Assembly (NCBI GenBank): GCA_902633535.1
Contig: CACPGM010000012.1
Span: 1-12,301 of the forward strand
DNA: 12,301 nt
Direction of reading: 5' to 3'
DNA from: an uncultured Pelagibacteraceae bacterium
Lineage (GTDB): Bacteria > Pseudomonadota > Alphaproteobacteria > Pelagibacterales > Pelagibacteraceae
This document shows positions 1 to 7,004 of this stretch, piece by piece; the stretch's first letter is position 1; every line of letters starts with the position of its first letter. The notes under the pieces are model-generated. The model saw only the letters and a program-made list of their open reading frames with translations. It was not told the DNA's origin and made no database searches. The position numbers and the translations under genes were made by a program.

Positions 1-743
1 AGGATTGGCTGACAAGAGGAGTCAAAAATGTAATAGGATTAAAACGTCCCGCACCTTACGAAGTTAATCTTCAGCAAACAGACTGGTTTATAAATTTAGT
101 TGAGAAATTTAACTCAGGTAAATTAAGTTTAATTTCAGATATATCGGAAAGACAATCTGCTCTTAATCAATTTGTAATTGAAGGATCATCAGTTTTTGTA
201 AAACTTTGTTATTCAGGATTATTTTTAGTTGTTGTTATCATTCTTTTAATTTTAACTCAAAAAGCACTTTATTCACCATGGGGAAGAATGATGCGAGCTA
301 TAAGAGATAATGAAGAGGCAGCTAACGCTATGGGTAAAAATGTTGTTAAGCAACATCTTTTAATATTTGTTTTAGGTTCAGCTATAGTTGGAATTGCTGG
401 CGCAATGTTGGTAACTCAGGATGGATTATTTACCCCAGGTAGTTACAGACCAATGAGATATACATTTTTAATTTGGGTGATGGTTATTGTAGGAGGAAGT
501 GGAAATAATTTTGGAGCAATACTCGGTGGTTTTGTAGTTTGGTTTTTATGGATTGAGGCAGCACCAATTGGATTATATTTAGTTAATTTAACAACAGCTG
601 GCTTGGACGATGCTCATTTCTTAAAAGTTCATTTAATAGAAAGTGTCCCTTATTTTAGATTTTTAATGATGGGGATTGGACTATTATTAATTATGAGATA
701 TCGACCAAAAGGTATACTTCCTGAAAAAATAGAAATAAAATAA
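1..743 (+). CDS. livM: Branched-chain amino acid ABC transporter permease, LivM family (5' end missing)
   Basis: Inner-membrane permease subunit of a LivFGHMK-type importer for branched-chain or related amino acids. The frame is open from base 3 and ends at TAA 741-743, giving 246 residues; the start lies left of the window. The strongest family marker is the cytoplasmic loop PWGRMMRAIRDNEEAANAMG (codons from about base 279), the LivM coupling loop that contacts the ATPases. It is followed by hydrophobic helices and the GGSGNNFGAILGG segment typical of LivM C-termini. An ATG at 288 is internal to the conserved loop, so it is not the real start. The visible N-terminal part is a long hydrophilic stretch (about residues 1-58) before a helix, probably a periplasmic loop. 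A livK-type binding protein lies 1.3 kb away on the other strand; the other liv subunits are probably upstream, outside the window. Confidence 0.9.
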   Translation, partial: DWLTRGVKNVIGLKRPAPYEVNLQQTDWFINLVEKFNSGKLSLISDISERQSALNQFVIEGSSVFVKLCYSGLFLVVVIILLILTQKALYSPWGRMMRAIRDNEEAANAMGKNVVKQHLLIFVLGSAIVGIAGAMLVTQDGLFTPGSYRPMRYTFLIWVMVIVGGSGNNFGAILGGFVVWFLWIEAAPIGLYLVNLTTAGLDDAHFLKVHLIESVPYFRFLMMGIGLLLIMRYRPKGILPEKIEIK

Positions 744-748
744 TTCTT

Positions 749-817
749 ATGAAATATATTATATTAGGTGCTGCAATTGCTTGGGCCATGTATATGGCTG
801 ATAAGTATATGTTTTAA
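749..817 (+). CDS. Candidate 22-residue single-helix membrane microprotein
   Basis: A 22-codon frame starts at ATG 749, five bases after the livM stop, and ends at TAA 815-817. That stop overlaps the start of the next gene by one base (TAATG). It starts MKYIILGAAIAWAMYM and ends in a short polar tail (ADKYMF). This is a single hydrophobic helix with one N-terminal lysine, the look of a small integral membrane protein rather than random sequence. Without it, livM and the MFS gene would be separated by 73 unexplained bases in an otherwise compact genome. The stop/start overlap fits translational coupling to the transporter. No Shine-Dalgarno motif is visible upstream. I do not recognise a family and assign no function. 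The alternative is that it is just a leader stretch; conservation of this frame in relatives would decide. Confidence 0.5.
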   Translation: MKYIILGAAIAWAMYMADKYMF

Positions 818-1986
818 TGAATAAAAATCTTTGGCTACTAATTTTAAGTCAGATTTTCGCATTTACGGCTGCACCCGTCACAGTATTATTGAGTGGAATT
901 ATTGGTTCTCAACTTAGTCCTATAAAATCTTTATCAACATTACCAATGGCATTATCAATAGTAGGAATTGCAATTTTTGCAATGTTCGCAGCAAAAGTAA
1001 TGAGTATAATAGGACGTAGATCAGGATTTATTTTTGCATCGGTCGGAACTTCAGTTGCATCTTTGATAGCAGCTTACTCAATAATTATAGAGAGTTTTAT
1101 ATTATTCAATTTAGGATGTTTCTTAATTGGAGCAGGAGTAGCTTTTAGTCATCAATATAGATTTGCTGCAGTTGAAACAGTCGATAAAGAAATGGCCCCA
1201 AAAGCAATATCAATAATATTATTAGCGGGAATAGGTTCTGCGTTTATAGGGCCAAATTTAGCTAATGTTTCTAAAGAAATTATTTCCCAGCATTTATATG
1301 CAGGTTCATATATAGCCCTTGCAGTTTTAACACTTATATCAACTATTTTTTTATTCTTTTATGAAGACGGTCATAAAAAAAATAATTTTATAAAAAAAAG
1401 TAGCAGAAGTTATTTTGAGCTAATTTCACAACCTAGGTTTTTACAAGCTTTAATTGCTTCAGCATTTGCTTATGCAGTGATGACATTTTTGATGACTGCT
1501 ACACCAATTAGTATGCATGTAATGGAAAAAATGAGTTTATCCAAAACAGGTTTTGTAATTCAATTACATATTGCTTCTATGTTCTTACCATCTTTAATCA
1601 CTGGAAAATTAATCAAAAAATTTGGTCATAGTAAGATTATGTACGCAGGAGTTATGTTATTTTTAATAACAATTTTATTAAGTTTTTTTGAACAAACTTT
1701 CTTTAATTATTTAGTTGCTCTAATTTTCTTGGGATTAGGTTGGAATTTTTTATTTATATCAGGAACTAGTTTGTTAGTTTTATCTTATAGAGAAGAAGAA
1801 AAATTTAAGGCACAAGGTTTTAATGACCTTATTGTTTATACAGTTCAAGCAACTGCAAGCTTATCTGCTGGTGTATTTATTAATTTAACTAGTTGGAAAA
1901 CAATGAATTTGGTTTGTATAATATTTTTAGTAATTATTATTATTTCAACTTTAAGAGCAGATTTTAAACAAAAAAAACCCCAGTAA
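817..1986 (+). CDS. Major facilitator superfamily (MFS) transporter
   Basis: A 389-residue integral membrane protein with about 12 hydrophobic segments, the usual MFS length. A motif-A-like loop lies between helices 2 and 3 (residues 59-70, AAKVMSIIGRRS), with its counterpart in the second half (263-273, GKLIKKFGHSK). The two six-helix halves are joined by a lysine-rich cytoplasmic linker (about 183-208). The start ATG overlaps the stop of the preceding small frame by one base. The last codons (KQKKPQ) lie inside the terminator hairpin. It is co-directional with livM and probably co-transcribed. The substrate cannot be read from sequence: it could be an exporter or a metabolite/proton symporter. 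SHQYRFAAVE (111-120) is a distinctive motif, but I cannot tie it to a named subfamily. Confidence 0.85.
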   Translation: MNKNLWLLILSQIFAFTAAPVTVLLSGIIGSQLSPIKSLSTLPMALSIVGIAIFAMFAAKVMSIIGRRSGFIFASVGTSVASLIAAYSIIIESFILFNLGCFLIGAGVAFSHQYRFAAVETVDKEMAPKAISIILLAGIGSAFIGPNLANVSKEIISQHLYAGSYIALAVLTLISTIFLFFYEDGHKKNNFIKKSSRSYFELISQPRFLQALIASAFAYAVMTFLMTATPISMHVMEKMSLSKTGFVIQLHIASMFLPSLITGKLIKKFGHSKIMYAGVMLFLITILLSFFEQTFFNYLVALIFLGLGWNFLFISGTSLLVLSYREEEKFKAQGFNDLIVYTVQATASLSAGVFINLTSWKTMNLVCIIFLVIIIISTLRADFKQKKPQ

Positions 1987-2007
1987 ATTTAATTACCAGG
2001 GTTTTTT
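1972..2007. terminator. Bidirectional intrinsic terminator between convergent genes
   Basis: Left arm AAAAAACCC (1972-1980) is the exact reverse complement of right arm GGGTTTTTT (1999-2007). Inside, a 2x2 mismatch is followed by a second paired segment, GTAA (1983-1986) with TTAC (1993-1996), around a 6-base loop. Each strand ends in a T-run, so the element can stop the MFS transcript from the left and the livK transcript from the right. It overlaps the last codons and stop of the MFS gene. Confidence 0.8.
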
Positions 2008-2021
2008 GAATAAGATATTAA

Positions 2022-3212
2022 TTATCTTTGTTTTTTGGTTTTAAACTTTCCGCCTTTAATTTCTTGTTCTAAGAAAGAACCTTCAGCTTCACCGACGCTA
2101 GTAAAAGTAACTCCAGTTGCACCTTCATAGTCAACTTTTTTACCTTTGGCTAATAAATCTAAACCTTTTTTAAGTTCACCTGGATATATTTTTGTCCCAG
2201 GACCGTTAGCAACATCCATTACATTTTTTGCAATTGATGCTCTATCAGCTGATCCACCTGCTTGCATTGCTAAAACAATTAAAGCAGCAGCATCATATGA
2301 CTCACCTGTATATGGACCTGAGCTATCAATACCAGCAGCTTTTGCTACTTTACCAAATACTCCAGCACCTTTTCCAGTTGAGCCAGGCATTGAACCAAAA
2401 GATTTTTTTAAATCTTTTCCAAATGCATCGACTAAAGACTGACCGATCATACCATCAGATAAAATGAATTTATCAAATGCACCAGAGTCTAAAGATGCTT
2501 GAATAATTCCTTTTCCACCTTGGTCAAGGTAACCAATCACAGCAACTGCATCACCACCTGCTGAAGCAAGAGTTGCTACTTCAGATGAGTAATCTGCTTT
2601 ACCATCTTCGTGAGCAGTTACAGTAGTTACTTTAATACCATGACCTTCAACTGCTGCTTTATAAACATCAGCTAATCCTTTTCCATAGTCATTGTTAGTA
2701 TAAGTAATTGCTACACTTTTAACTTTTCTATCATTAGTAATATCAGCTAAGATTTGACCTCCTCTAGCATCTGATGGAGCTGTTCTAAAGAAATATCCAT
2801 TATCATCTAGAGTAGTTAATCCTGGGGAAGTTGCTGATGGTGAAATCATCACTACACCATTAGGCACAGCAACATTAGATGCTATTGCACCAGTTACACC
2901 TGAACAGTCAGCACCCATTATAGCTGCAACACCTTGTGATATTAATCCTTCAGCTGCTGCAGTTGCTGCTGCTGAGTCAACACAAGTTGAGTCTGCTTCT
3001 AAAACTGATATTTTTTTCCCACCTAATAAAGATCCAGATGCTGAAGCTTCTTCAAAAGCTAATTTAGCTGAGTCTCTCATAGCTGGAGTTAGAGACTCAA
3101 TAGGACCAGTAAATCCTAAGATGATCCCCATTTTAATTGCATGTCCGTCTGCCATTACATTTGTTCCAAAGCTCGAAACAAGCATAAACGCAGCAATAAA
3201 TAGTTTTTTCAT
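2022..3212 (-). CDS. livK: Periplasmic branched-chain/amino acid-binding protein (LivK/LivJ-type, Peripla_BP_6)
   Basis: Extracytoplasmic substrate-binding protein for an amino acid ABC importer. The chosen start (ATG 3212-3210) is preceded five bases away by AGAAGGA and begins directly with a classic signal peptide: MKK, a hydrophobic core, and probable cleavage after VMA (residue 21). The longer in-frame start at 3236 would put nine residues before this signal peptide and lacks a ribosome site. The 396-residue product shows family landmarks: IILGFTGPIESLTP near the mature N-terminus, cysteines 77 and 103 that could form the disulfide common in this family, a ligand-loop-like SPSATSP (124-130), the YTNNDYGKG hinge region (171-179) and ESYDAAALI (304-312). 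The ligand could be leucine/isoleucine/valine, another amino acid or an amide. It is probably the partner of the livM permease at 1-743, although it lies on the opposite strand. Confidence 0.9.
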   Translation of the reverse strand: MKKLFIAAFMLVSSFGTNVMADGHAIKMGIILGFTGPIESLTPAMRDSAKLAFEEASASGSLLGGKKISVLEADSTCVDSAAATAAAEGLISQGVAAIMGADCSGVTGAIASNVAVPNGVVMISPSATSPGLTTLDDNGYFFRTAPSDARGGQILADITNDRKVKSVAITYTNNDYGKGLADVYKAAVEGHGIKVTTVTAHEDGKADYSSEVATLASAGGDAVAVIGYLDQGGKGIIQASLDSGAFDKFILSDGMIGQSLVDAFGKDLKKSFGSMPGSTGKGAGVFGKVAKAAGIDSSGPYTGESYDAAALIVLAMQAGGSADRASIAKNVMDVANGPGTKIYPGELKKGLDLLAKGKKVDYEGATGVTFTSVGEAEGSFLEQEIKGGKFKTKKQR

Positions 3213-3217
3213 TATTT

Positions 3218-3224
3218 TCCTTCT
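3218..3224 (-). promoter_or_regulatory. Shine-Dalgarno site that fixes the livK start
   Basis: The minus strand reads AGAAGGA five bases before ATG 3212. It selects this start over the in-frame upstream candidate at 3236, which has no such site and would bury the signal peptide. Confidence 0.75.
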
Positions 3225-3225
3225 T

Positions 3226-3267
3226 ATTGTTAACAATTTATAAAAAATAAATTAAATCCTATTTCAA
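3226..3267 (-). promoter_or_regulatory. Possible livK promoter with an adjoining palindrome
   Basis: On the minus strand TTGAAA (3262-3267) and TATAAA (3237-3242) could act as -35 and -10 boxes, but the 19-base spacing is long. Just downstream lies a perfect 12-bp palindrome, ATTGTTAACAAT (3226-3237), placed where an operator would overlap the transcription start. The 74-base gap to the upstream EamA gene has no obvious terminator, so read-through from the larger minus operon is equally possible. Weak call, because the region is AT-rich and such boxes arise by chance. Confidence 0.3.
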
Positions 3268-3286
3268 CAAATTTTCAATAAGCAAA

Positions 3287-4144
3287 TTATTTTATTTTAT
3301 GTAGAAAAAACACAGAAGATATAACGATAATACCACCCAATATGAACAATAAAGTTGGTATCTCTCCAAATACTAGAAAGGTCAATATTATTCCAAAAAT
3401 TGGAAACAAAGAGTAGAAAGGAAATATTTTACCAACTGTATAGAATTTATATAAGTAAAACATTAATAAATGAGCTCCTAACGAAACAACTATCGCCTGA
3501 TATGAAATCAGCATCCAAGAATTTAAATTAATTGAGATAATATTCAAAATTGTGTCTCCCTCGATAAAATAGGAAATAATTAATAAAATTATAAAACCTA
3601 TCCAACCTACAAAGGCATTTAGCAAGCTAATATCTAACTTTCTTAATTCTCTTGAGTAAACTTGAGATAATCCAAAAGATAGTGCCATTAAACTTGCAAA
3701 AAATAATCCTAAAAAATTATTTGCTAATTTGGGGTCAAAAAATATTATTAATATTCCAATGAATGCACTAAATATTAACATCCATTTCTTAAAACTAATA
3801 TTTTCACCTAACATTGTAGCACTTGCAAGAATTCCAAAAGGTATGGCAAGTTGGGAGCCAAGAATAATTGGAGATATGATTGATGAGTGATAAAGTGATA
3901 AATTCATAAAAACATAAACTAAAACACCCATCAAAACAGAAAATAATATTAAAGATTTAAAATATTTTTTTTCTGGAAACTTAAATCTCCAAAAGGGAAT
4001 CAATATAATAAATACTAGACCCATTCTTAATGAAGCCATTAATATAGGAGGGACCGAATTATTGAGTGCTAATTTTGCTACAGGGAAGGCACTTCCATGG
4101 GCTACCATTATAAAAATTAATATTAACAAATGTTTAATTGGCAA
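3287..4144 (-). CDS. EamA/DMT-family permease (10 TM), TTG start
   Basis: A 285-residue drug/metabolite transporter-superfamily membrane protein, with two EamA repeats (about residues 5-137 and 145-283) of five helices each. Each repeat ends in the family pattern of a short charged turn followed by helix 5: LGENISFKKW at 112-121 and FGEIPTLL at 259-266. Substrates in this family include amino acids, nucleobases and other small metabolites; none can be assigned here. The start is unusual. The gene is in the same frame as the aldehyde dehydrogenase, whose TAA (4150-4148) is followed by ATT and then TTG (4144-4142). The next ATG, codon 13, would cut off most of helix 1, so TTG (or possibly the ATT) is preferred. 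It is last in the five-gene minus operon and could import a substrate or export an intermediate. Confidence 0.8.
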   Translation of the reverse strand: MPIKHLLILIFIMVAHGSAFPVAKLALNNSVPPILMASLRMGLVFIILIPFWRFKFPEKKYFKSLILFSVLMGVLVYVFMNLSLYHSSIISPIILGSQLAIPFGILASATMLGENISFKKWMLIFSAFIGILIIFFDPKLANNFLGLFFASLMALSFGLSQVYSRELRKLDISLLNAFVGWIGFIILLIISYFIEGDTILNIISINLNSWMLISYQAIVVSLGAHLLMFYLYKFYTVGKIFPFYSLFPIFGIILTFLVFGEIPTLLFILGGIIVISSVFFLHKIK

Positions 4145-4147
4145 AAT

Positions 4148-5629
4148 TTATCCCATTGTAAATGGGTCAGTCATCGGTTTATCTGATGAATTATACCACG
4201 TGGTTTTTATTCTTGTGTATTCTTTTATAGACTCTATACCTGCTTCTTTACCATAACCACTATCTTTAATACCACCAAATGGAGCCATTGGAGAAATCAA
4301 TCTGTAGGTATTTATGAAAACTATACCAGCGCGTATAGCTTTAGATACTCTTAAACCACGTGCAAAGTTAGAAGTATAAACTCCAGATGAAAGTCCATAT
4401 TTATTATCGTTCATTTTATTTATGACCTCATCTTCTTTATCAAACTTCATAACAGATAATATTGGACCAAATAATTCGTTTTCCGCAACAGGAAGATTAT
4501 GATTTTTACATTCTATTATTGTTGCTGGGAAATAGTAACCTTTATTTGAAACAGAAGATCTTTTTCCACCGCACCTAATCTTTCCACCTTGTTCAATAGT
4601 GGCTTTAATATTTTTTTCTATATTTTCTAATTGTTTAAAACTATTTAATGGCCCCATTTGAGTGTCCTTTTCCATTGGACCACCTAACTTTATTTTTTCA
4701 GCTTTTGAAATTAATCTTTTTAAAAATTCATCATAAATATTAGATTGTAAATAAAGCCTAGATCCCGCAATGCAGCTTTGACCACTTGCTCCAAATATTC
4801 CTGCAGTTATTCCATTTAAAGCATTTTCTTGATCAGCATCGTCAAATACTACAACTGGACTTTTGCCACCAAGTTCTAAACTTACTTGAGATAAATTTTC
4901 AGCAGAATTTTTAACAATATGTTTTGCAGTTTCTGGCCCACCTGTAAATGCAATTCTCTCTACAAGATTATGAGTAGTTAAAGCTTTACCACAAGGCTCA
5001 CCTAAACCAGTAATTATATTAATTACTCCTTTTGGTAATCCAGCTTTATCAATTAACTTTGCAAACTCTAAAAGAGTAACCGGAGCAAGTTCAGATGCTT
5101 TAATCACAACAGTATTACCCATTGCAAGAGCTGGTGCAAGCTTGACAGCTGTTAATAGCATTTGAGAATTCCAAGGAATAATTGCAGCCACAACACCTAT
5201 AGGAATTCTTGTTGTTGTAACTTGCATGTCAGGTTTATCTATTGGAACAACAGTCCCCTCTACTTTGTCAGCTAAACCTGCAAAGTAATCATAATATTCT
5301 GCGATATAATTAGCTTGAGTTTTCGTTTCTCTATAAAGTTTACCAGTATCAATAGTTTCTATTTTTCCAAGATGTTCTGCATTAGCTCTAAGTTGATCAG
5401 CGATTAATTTCAAATATTTTGCTCTTTCTTTTGGATGAAGTGAAGACCAATTATTTTCAAAAGCTTTTTGAGCTGATTGAACAGCTTTATCTACATCTTT
5501 CTCATTAGCTTCAGGAACAGTTGCCCAAACTTCATTATTTTCGGGGTTTAAAGTTTCAATTTTTTTTCCAGAAGATGAATCTACCCACTCACCATTAATA
5601 TACATCTTAAATTCTTGAATTTTTGACAT
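4148..5629 (-). CDS. NAD(P)+-dependent aldehyde dehydrogenase
   Basis: A full-length (493-residue) cytosolic ALDH-superfamily enzyme that oxidises an aldehyde to the carboxylic acid. All key elements are visible: oxyanion asparagine N154 (PWN), cofactor-site K177 (VIKASE), the FTG turn at 228-230, general base E252 (LELGG), catalytic C286 (GQSC), and E385 in the ELFGP motif. The ATG follows the hydrolase stop with zero spacing (TAAATG) and has no Shine-Dalgarno site, so it is probably translated by coupling. Sequence style resembles broad-specificity enzymes that are often annotated as betaine-aldehyde-like or as TgnC of trigonelline degradation. That resemblance is recalled, not computed. 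In this operon it most likely oxidises a semialdehyde or lactol released by the monooxygenase and hydrolase. The exact substrate is unknown. Confidence 0.92.
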   Translation of the reverse strand: MSKIQEFKMYINGEWVDSSSGKKIETLNPENNEVWATVPEANEKDVDKAVQSAQKAFENNWSSLHPKERAKYLKLIADQLRANAEHLGKIETIDTGKLYRETKTQANYIAEYYDYFAGLADKVEGTVVPIDKPDMQVTTTRIPIGVVAAIIPWNSQMLLTAVKLAPALAMGNTVVIKASELAPVTLLEFAKLIDKAGLPKGVINIITGLGEPCGKALTTHNLVERIAFTGGPETAKHIVKNSAENLSQVSLELGGKSPVVVFDDADQENALNGITAGIFGASGQSCIAGSRLYLQSNIYDEFLKRLISKAEKIKLGGPMEKDTQMGPLNSFKQLENIEKNIKATIEQGGKIRCGGKRSSVSNKGYYFPATIIECKNHNLPVAENELFGPILSVMKFDKEDEVINKMNDNKYGLSSGVYTSNFARGLRVSKAIRAGIVFINTYRLISPMAPFGGIKDSGYGKEAGIESIKEYTRIKTTWYNSSDKPMTDPFTMG

Positions 5630-6412
5630 TTAGTTATTAATAAAATTTTTAATATTCATATTAACATCATCTACACATTCTATACTACAAAGATGTTTTC
5701 CATTTTTAATTTCAATATAAGTTGAATTAACAAGGTCTTTTACTAATTCTTTAGACATTGCCGGTGTAGAGCCAATATCATCTGAACCAGTCATTACCAA
5801 AGTTTTTCTGTCTATCTTTTTTATTGCTTCAAAATCATCATAATGATTAGCAAATAAGTCATAAGCTTTGAGAAAGTTTTTGTGATCCTTTGGTTCTTTA
5901 TTTAAGATTTTCATAAACAAATCATAAGTTTTTGGATTATCTTCAAGGTATTTGTTGCTAAACCATCTTTTTAAAGCTTGTTTAGATATTGGTTTATTTA
6001 ATTTTGCTTGATTATATCTATCTAATACAAGTGATCTTTCTTCATCTGATCTTTTATAAGTAGTGCCAATTAATATAAGTTTTTCAACTTTTTTTTGAAA
6101 ATGAGAAGAAAAATCTAATGCAATTAAGGAGCCTAAAGAAAAACCTATTAGATTTATCTTTTCAATTTTTAAATAATCTAAAAGTCTTAAAAGCTGATTT
6201 GAAAAATCTTTAAGACTTAATTTTTCTTTATTACATGGGGTTTTTCCATGACCTAATAAATCATAAGTCAAAATTGAAAATTCATTTAAATGATTTTTCT
6301 GATCATCCCACATTTGATGATCCAGTCCTACGCCATGGATAAATACAATAGGAATAGAATTTTTTTTACTAAAAAAATAATAATTTTGATTTGGATCAAA
6401 ATTTTCTGACAT
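5630..6412 (-). CDS. Alpha/beta-fold hydrolase (PcaD/RutD/TgnD-like)
   Basis: A 260-residue soluble hydrolase with the full alpha/beta-hydrolase machinery: oxyanion-hole motif HGVGLDHQMW (26-35), nucleophile S92 in the elbow GFSLG (90-94), catalytic D212 in GSDDIGSTP (209-217), and H240 near the C-terminus. Length and motifs fit the small-molecule group that includes 3-oxoadipate enol-lactonase (PcaD), RutD of pyrimidine breakdown, NicD of nicotinate breakdown and TgnD of trigonelline breakdown. Sequence alone does not choose between lactone, amide and enamine hydrolysis. It starts four bases after the DUF1185 stop and its own stop abuts the dehydrogenase ATG, placing it firmly in the operon. 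Its position after a flavin monooxygenase suggests it acts on a ring-opened product (inference). Confidence 0.88.
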   Translation of the reverse strand: MSENFDPNQNYYFFSKKNSIPIVFIHGVGLDHQMWDDQKNHLNEFSILTYDLLGHGKTPCNKEKLSLKDFSNQLLRLLDYLKIEKINLIGFSLGSLIALDFSSHFQKKVEKLILIGTTYKRSDEERSLVLDRYNQAKLNKPISKQALKRWFSNKYLEDNPKTYDLFMKILNKEPKDHKNFLKAYDLFANHYDDFEAIKKIDRKTLVMTGSDDIGSTPAMSKELVKDLVNSTYIEIKNGKHLCSIECVDDVNMNIKNFINN

Positions 6413-6416
6413 GAAA

Positions 6417-7004
6417 TTATTTAGGATCTAATCCCATTTCTTTCATATCTTGATAACGATCTCCAGTTCTAGCATGGGCTCTTCCGCTTGAAGCACCACC
6501 AATTGCAATTACAATTTCATCATCAAAAGGTGCATCATGAATAGTAAACTCATGTGTTAAGTAATATGGTCTTAAGCCAGAGTCTGTTTTATGCATCATT
6601 GGAATAGATATTTTGGAACCTGCTGGGCCTCTTGTATTAGTAAAACTTAAATAAGAAGTACCACCAACAGCATCTCTAAATTTATTACCAAATCTCAAAG
6701 TATGAATGAAGGCTGATGCATGTTCTATTTCACCATTCAATCCTACAGTGCCGGCTTTTCCATAAGCTAAAATTCTTTCAGGTGATCCAATTTCTTTAAT
6801 CAATTCTGGAACTAAAATATCACCAAGTTTTGGAGCTAAATCTAAAATTATTGGTTTTAAGTCTTCCACGAATCCCTTGCTCGCCCAAGGATTTTTAAAC
6901 ACAGCAGCTACTGAAACTAATAAAACAGGTTCTTTAGCTGACTTTCCACCTTCAATGAAAGTCTTGTCTACAAATTTTGTAAACTTTCTAAGTTCTAAAG
7001 CCAT
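6417..7004 (-). CDS. DUF1185 / PF06684 'amino acid synthesis' family protein
   Basis: A 195-residue soluble protein with conserved family elements: a K-F-VDKTFIEGG start (EGG 18-20), KNPWASKGF (37-45, the family's NP-A signature), YGKAG (81-85), GEIEHASAFIH (91-101) and HDAPFDDEIV (156-165). From family knowledge, PF06684 has a variant of the Bacillus chorismate mutase fold, related in shape to YjgF/RidA proteins. A role in amino acid metabolism was proposed from structure and context, but I know of no firmly established reaction. The ATG overlaps the monooxygenase stop by one base (TAATG). Invariant-looking E, H and D residues suggest an enzyme rather than a scaffold. Given the context, deamination, hydrolysis or tautomerisation of a ring-opened intermediate is plausible but unproven. 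Confidence 0.88.
   Translation of the reverse strand: MALELRKFTKFVDKTFIEGGKSAKEPVLLVSVAAVFKNPWASKGFVEDLKPIILDLAPKLGDILVPELIKEIGSPERILAYGKAGTVGLNGEIEHASAFIHTLRFGNKFRDAVGGTSYLSFTNTRGPAGSKISIPMMHKTDSGLRPYYLTHEFTIHDAPFDDEIVIAIGGASSGRAHARTGDRYQDMKEMGLDPK

Noticed and set aside
288..743. livM as a short 151-residue protein starting at ATG 288
   Set aside because: The same frame is open to the left edge and the ATG lies inside the conserved coupling loop; the gene is truncated by the window, not short.
2146..2467. Two open frames on the plus strand inside livK
   Set aside because: They lie antisense to a well-supported binding protein, give low-complexity or unfamiliar products and have no ribosome site; they are shadows of livK codon use.
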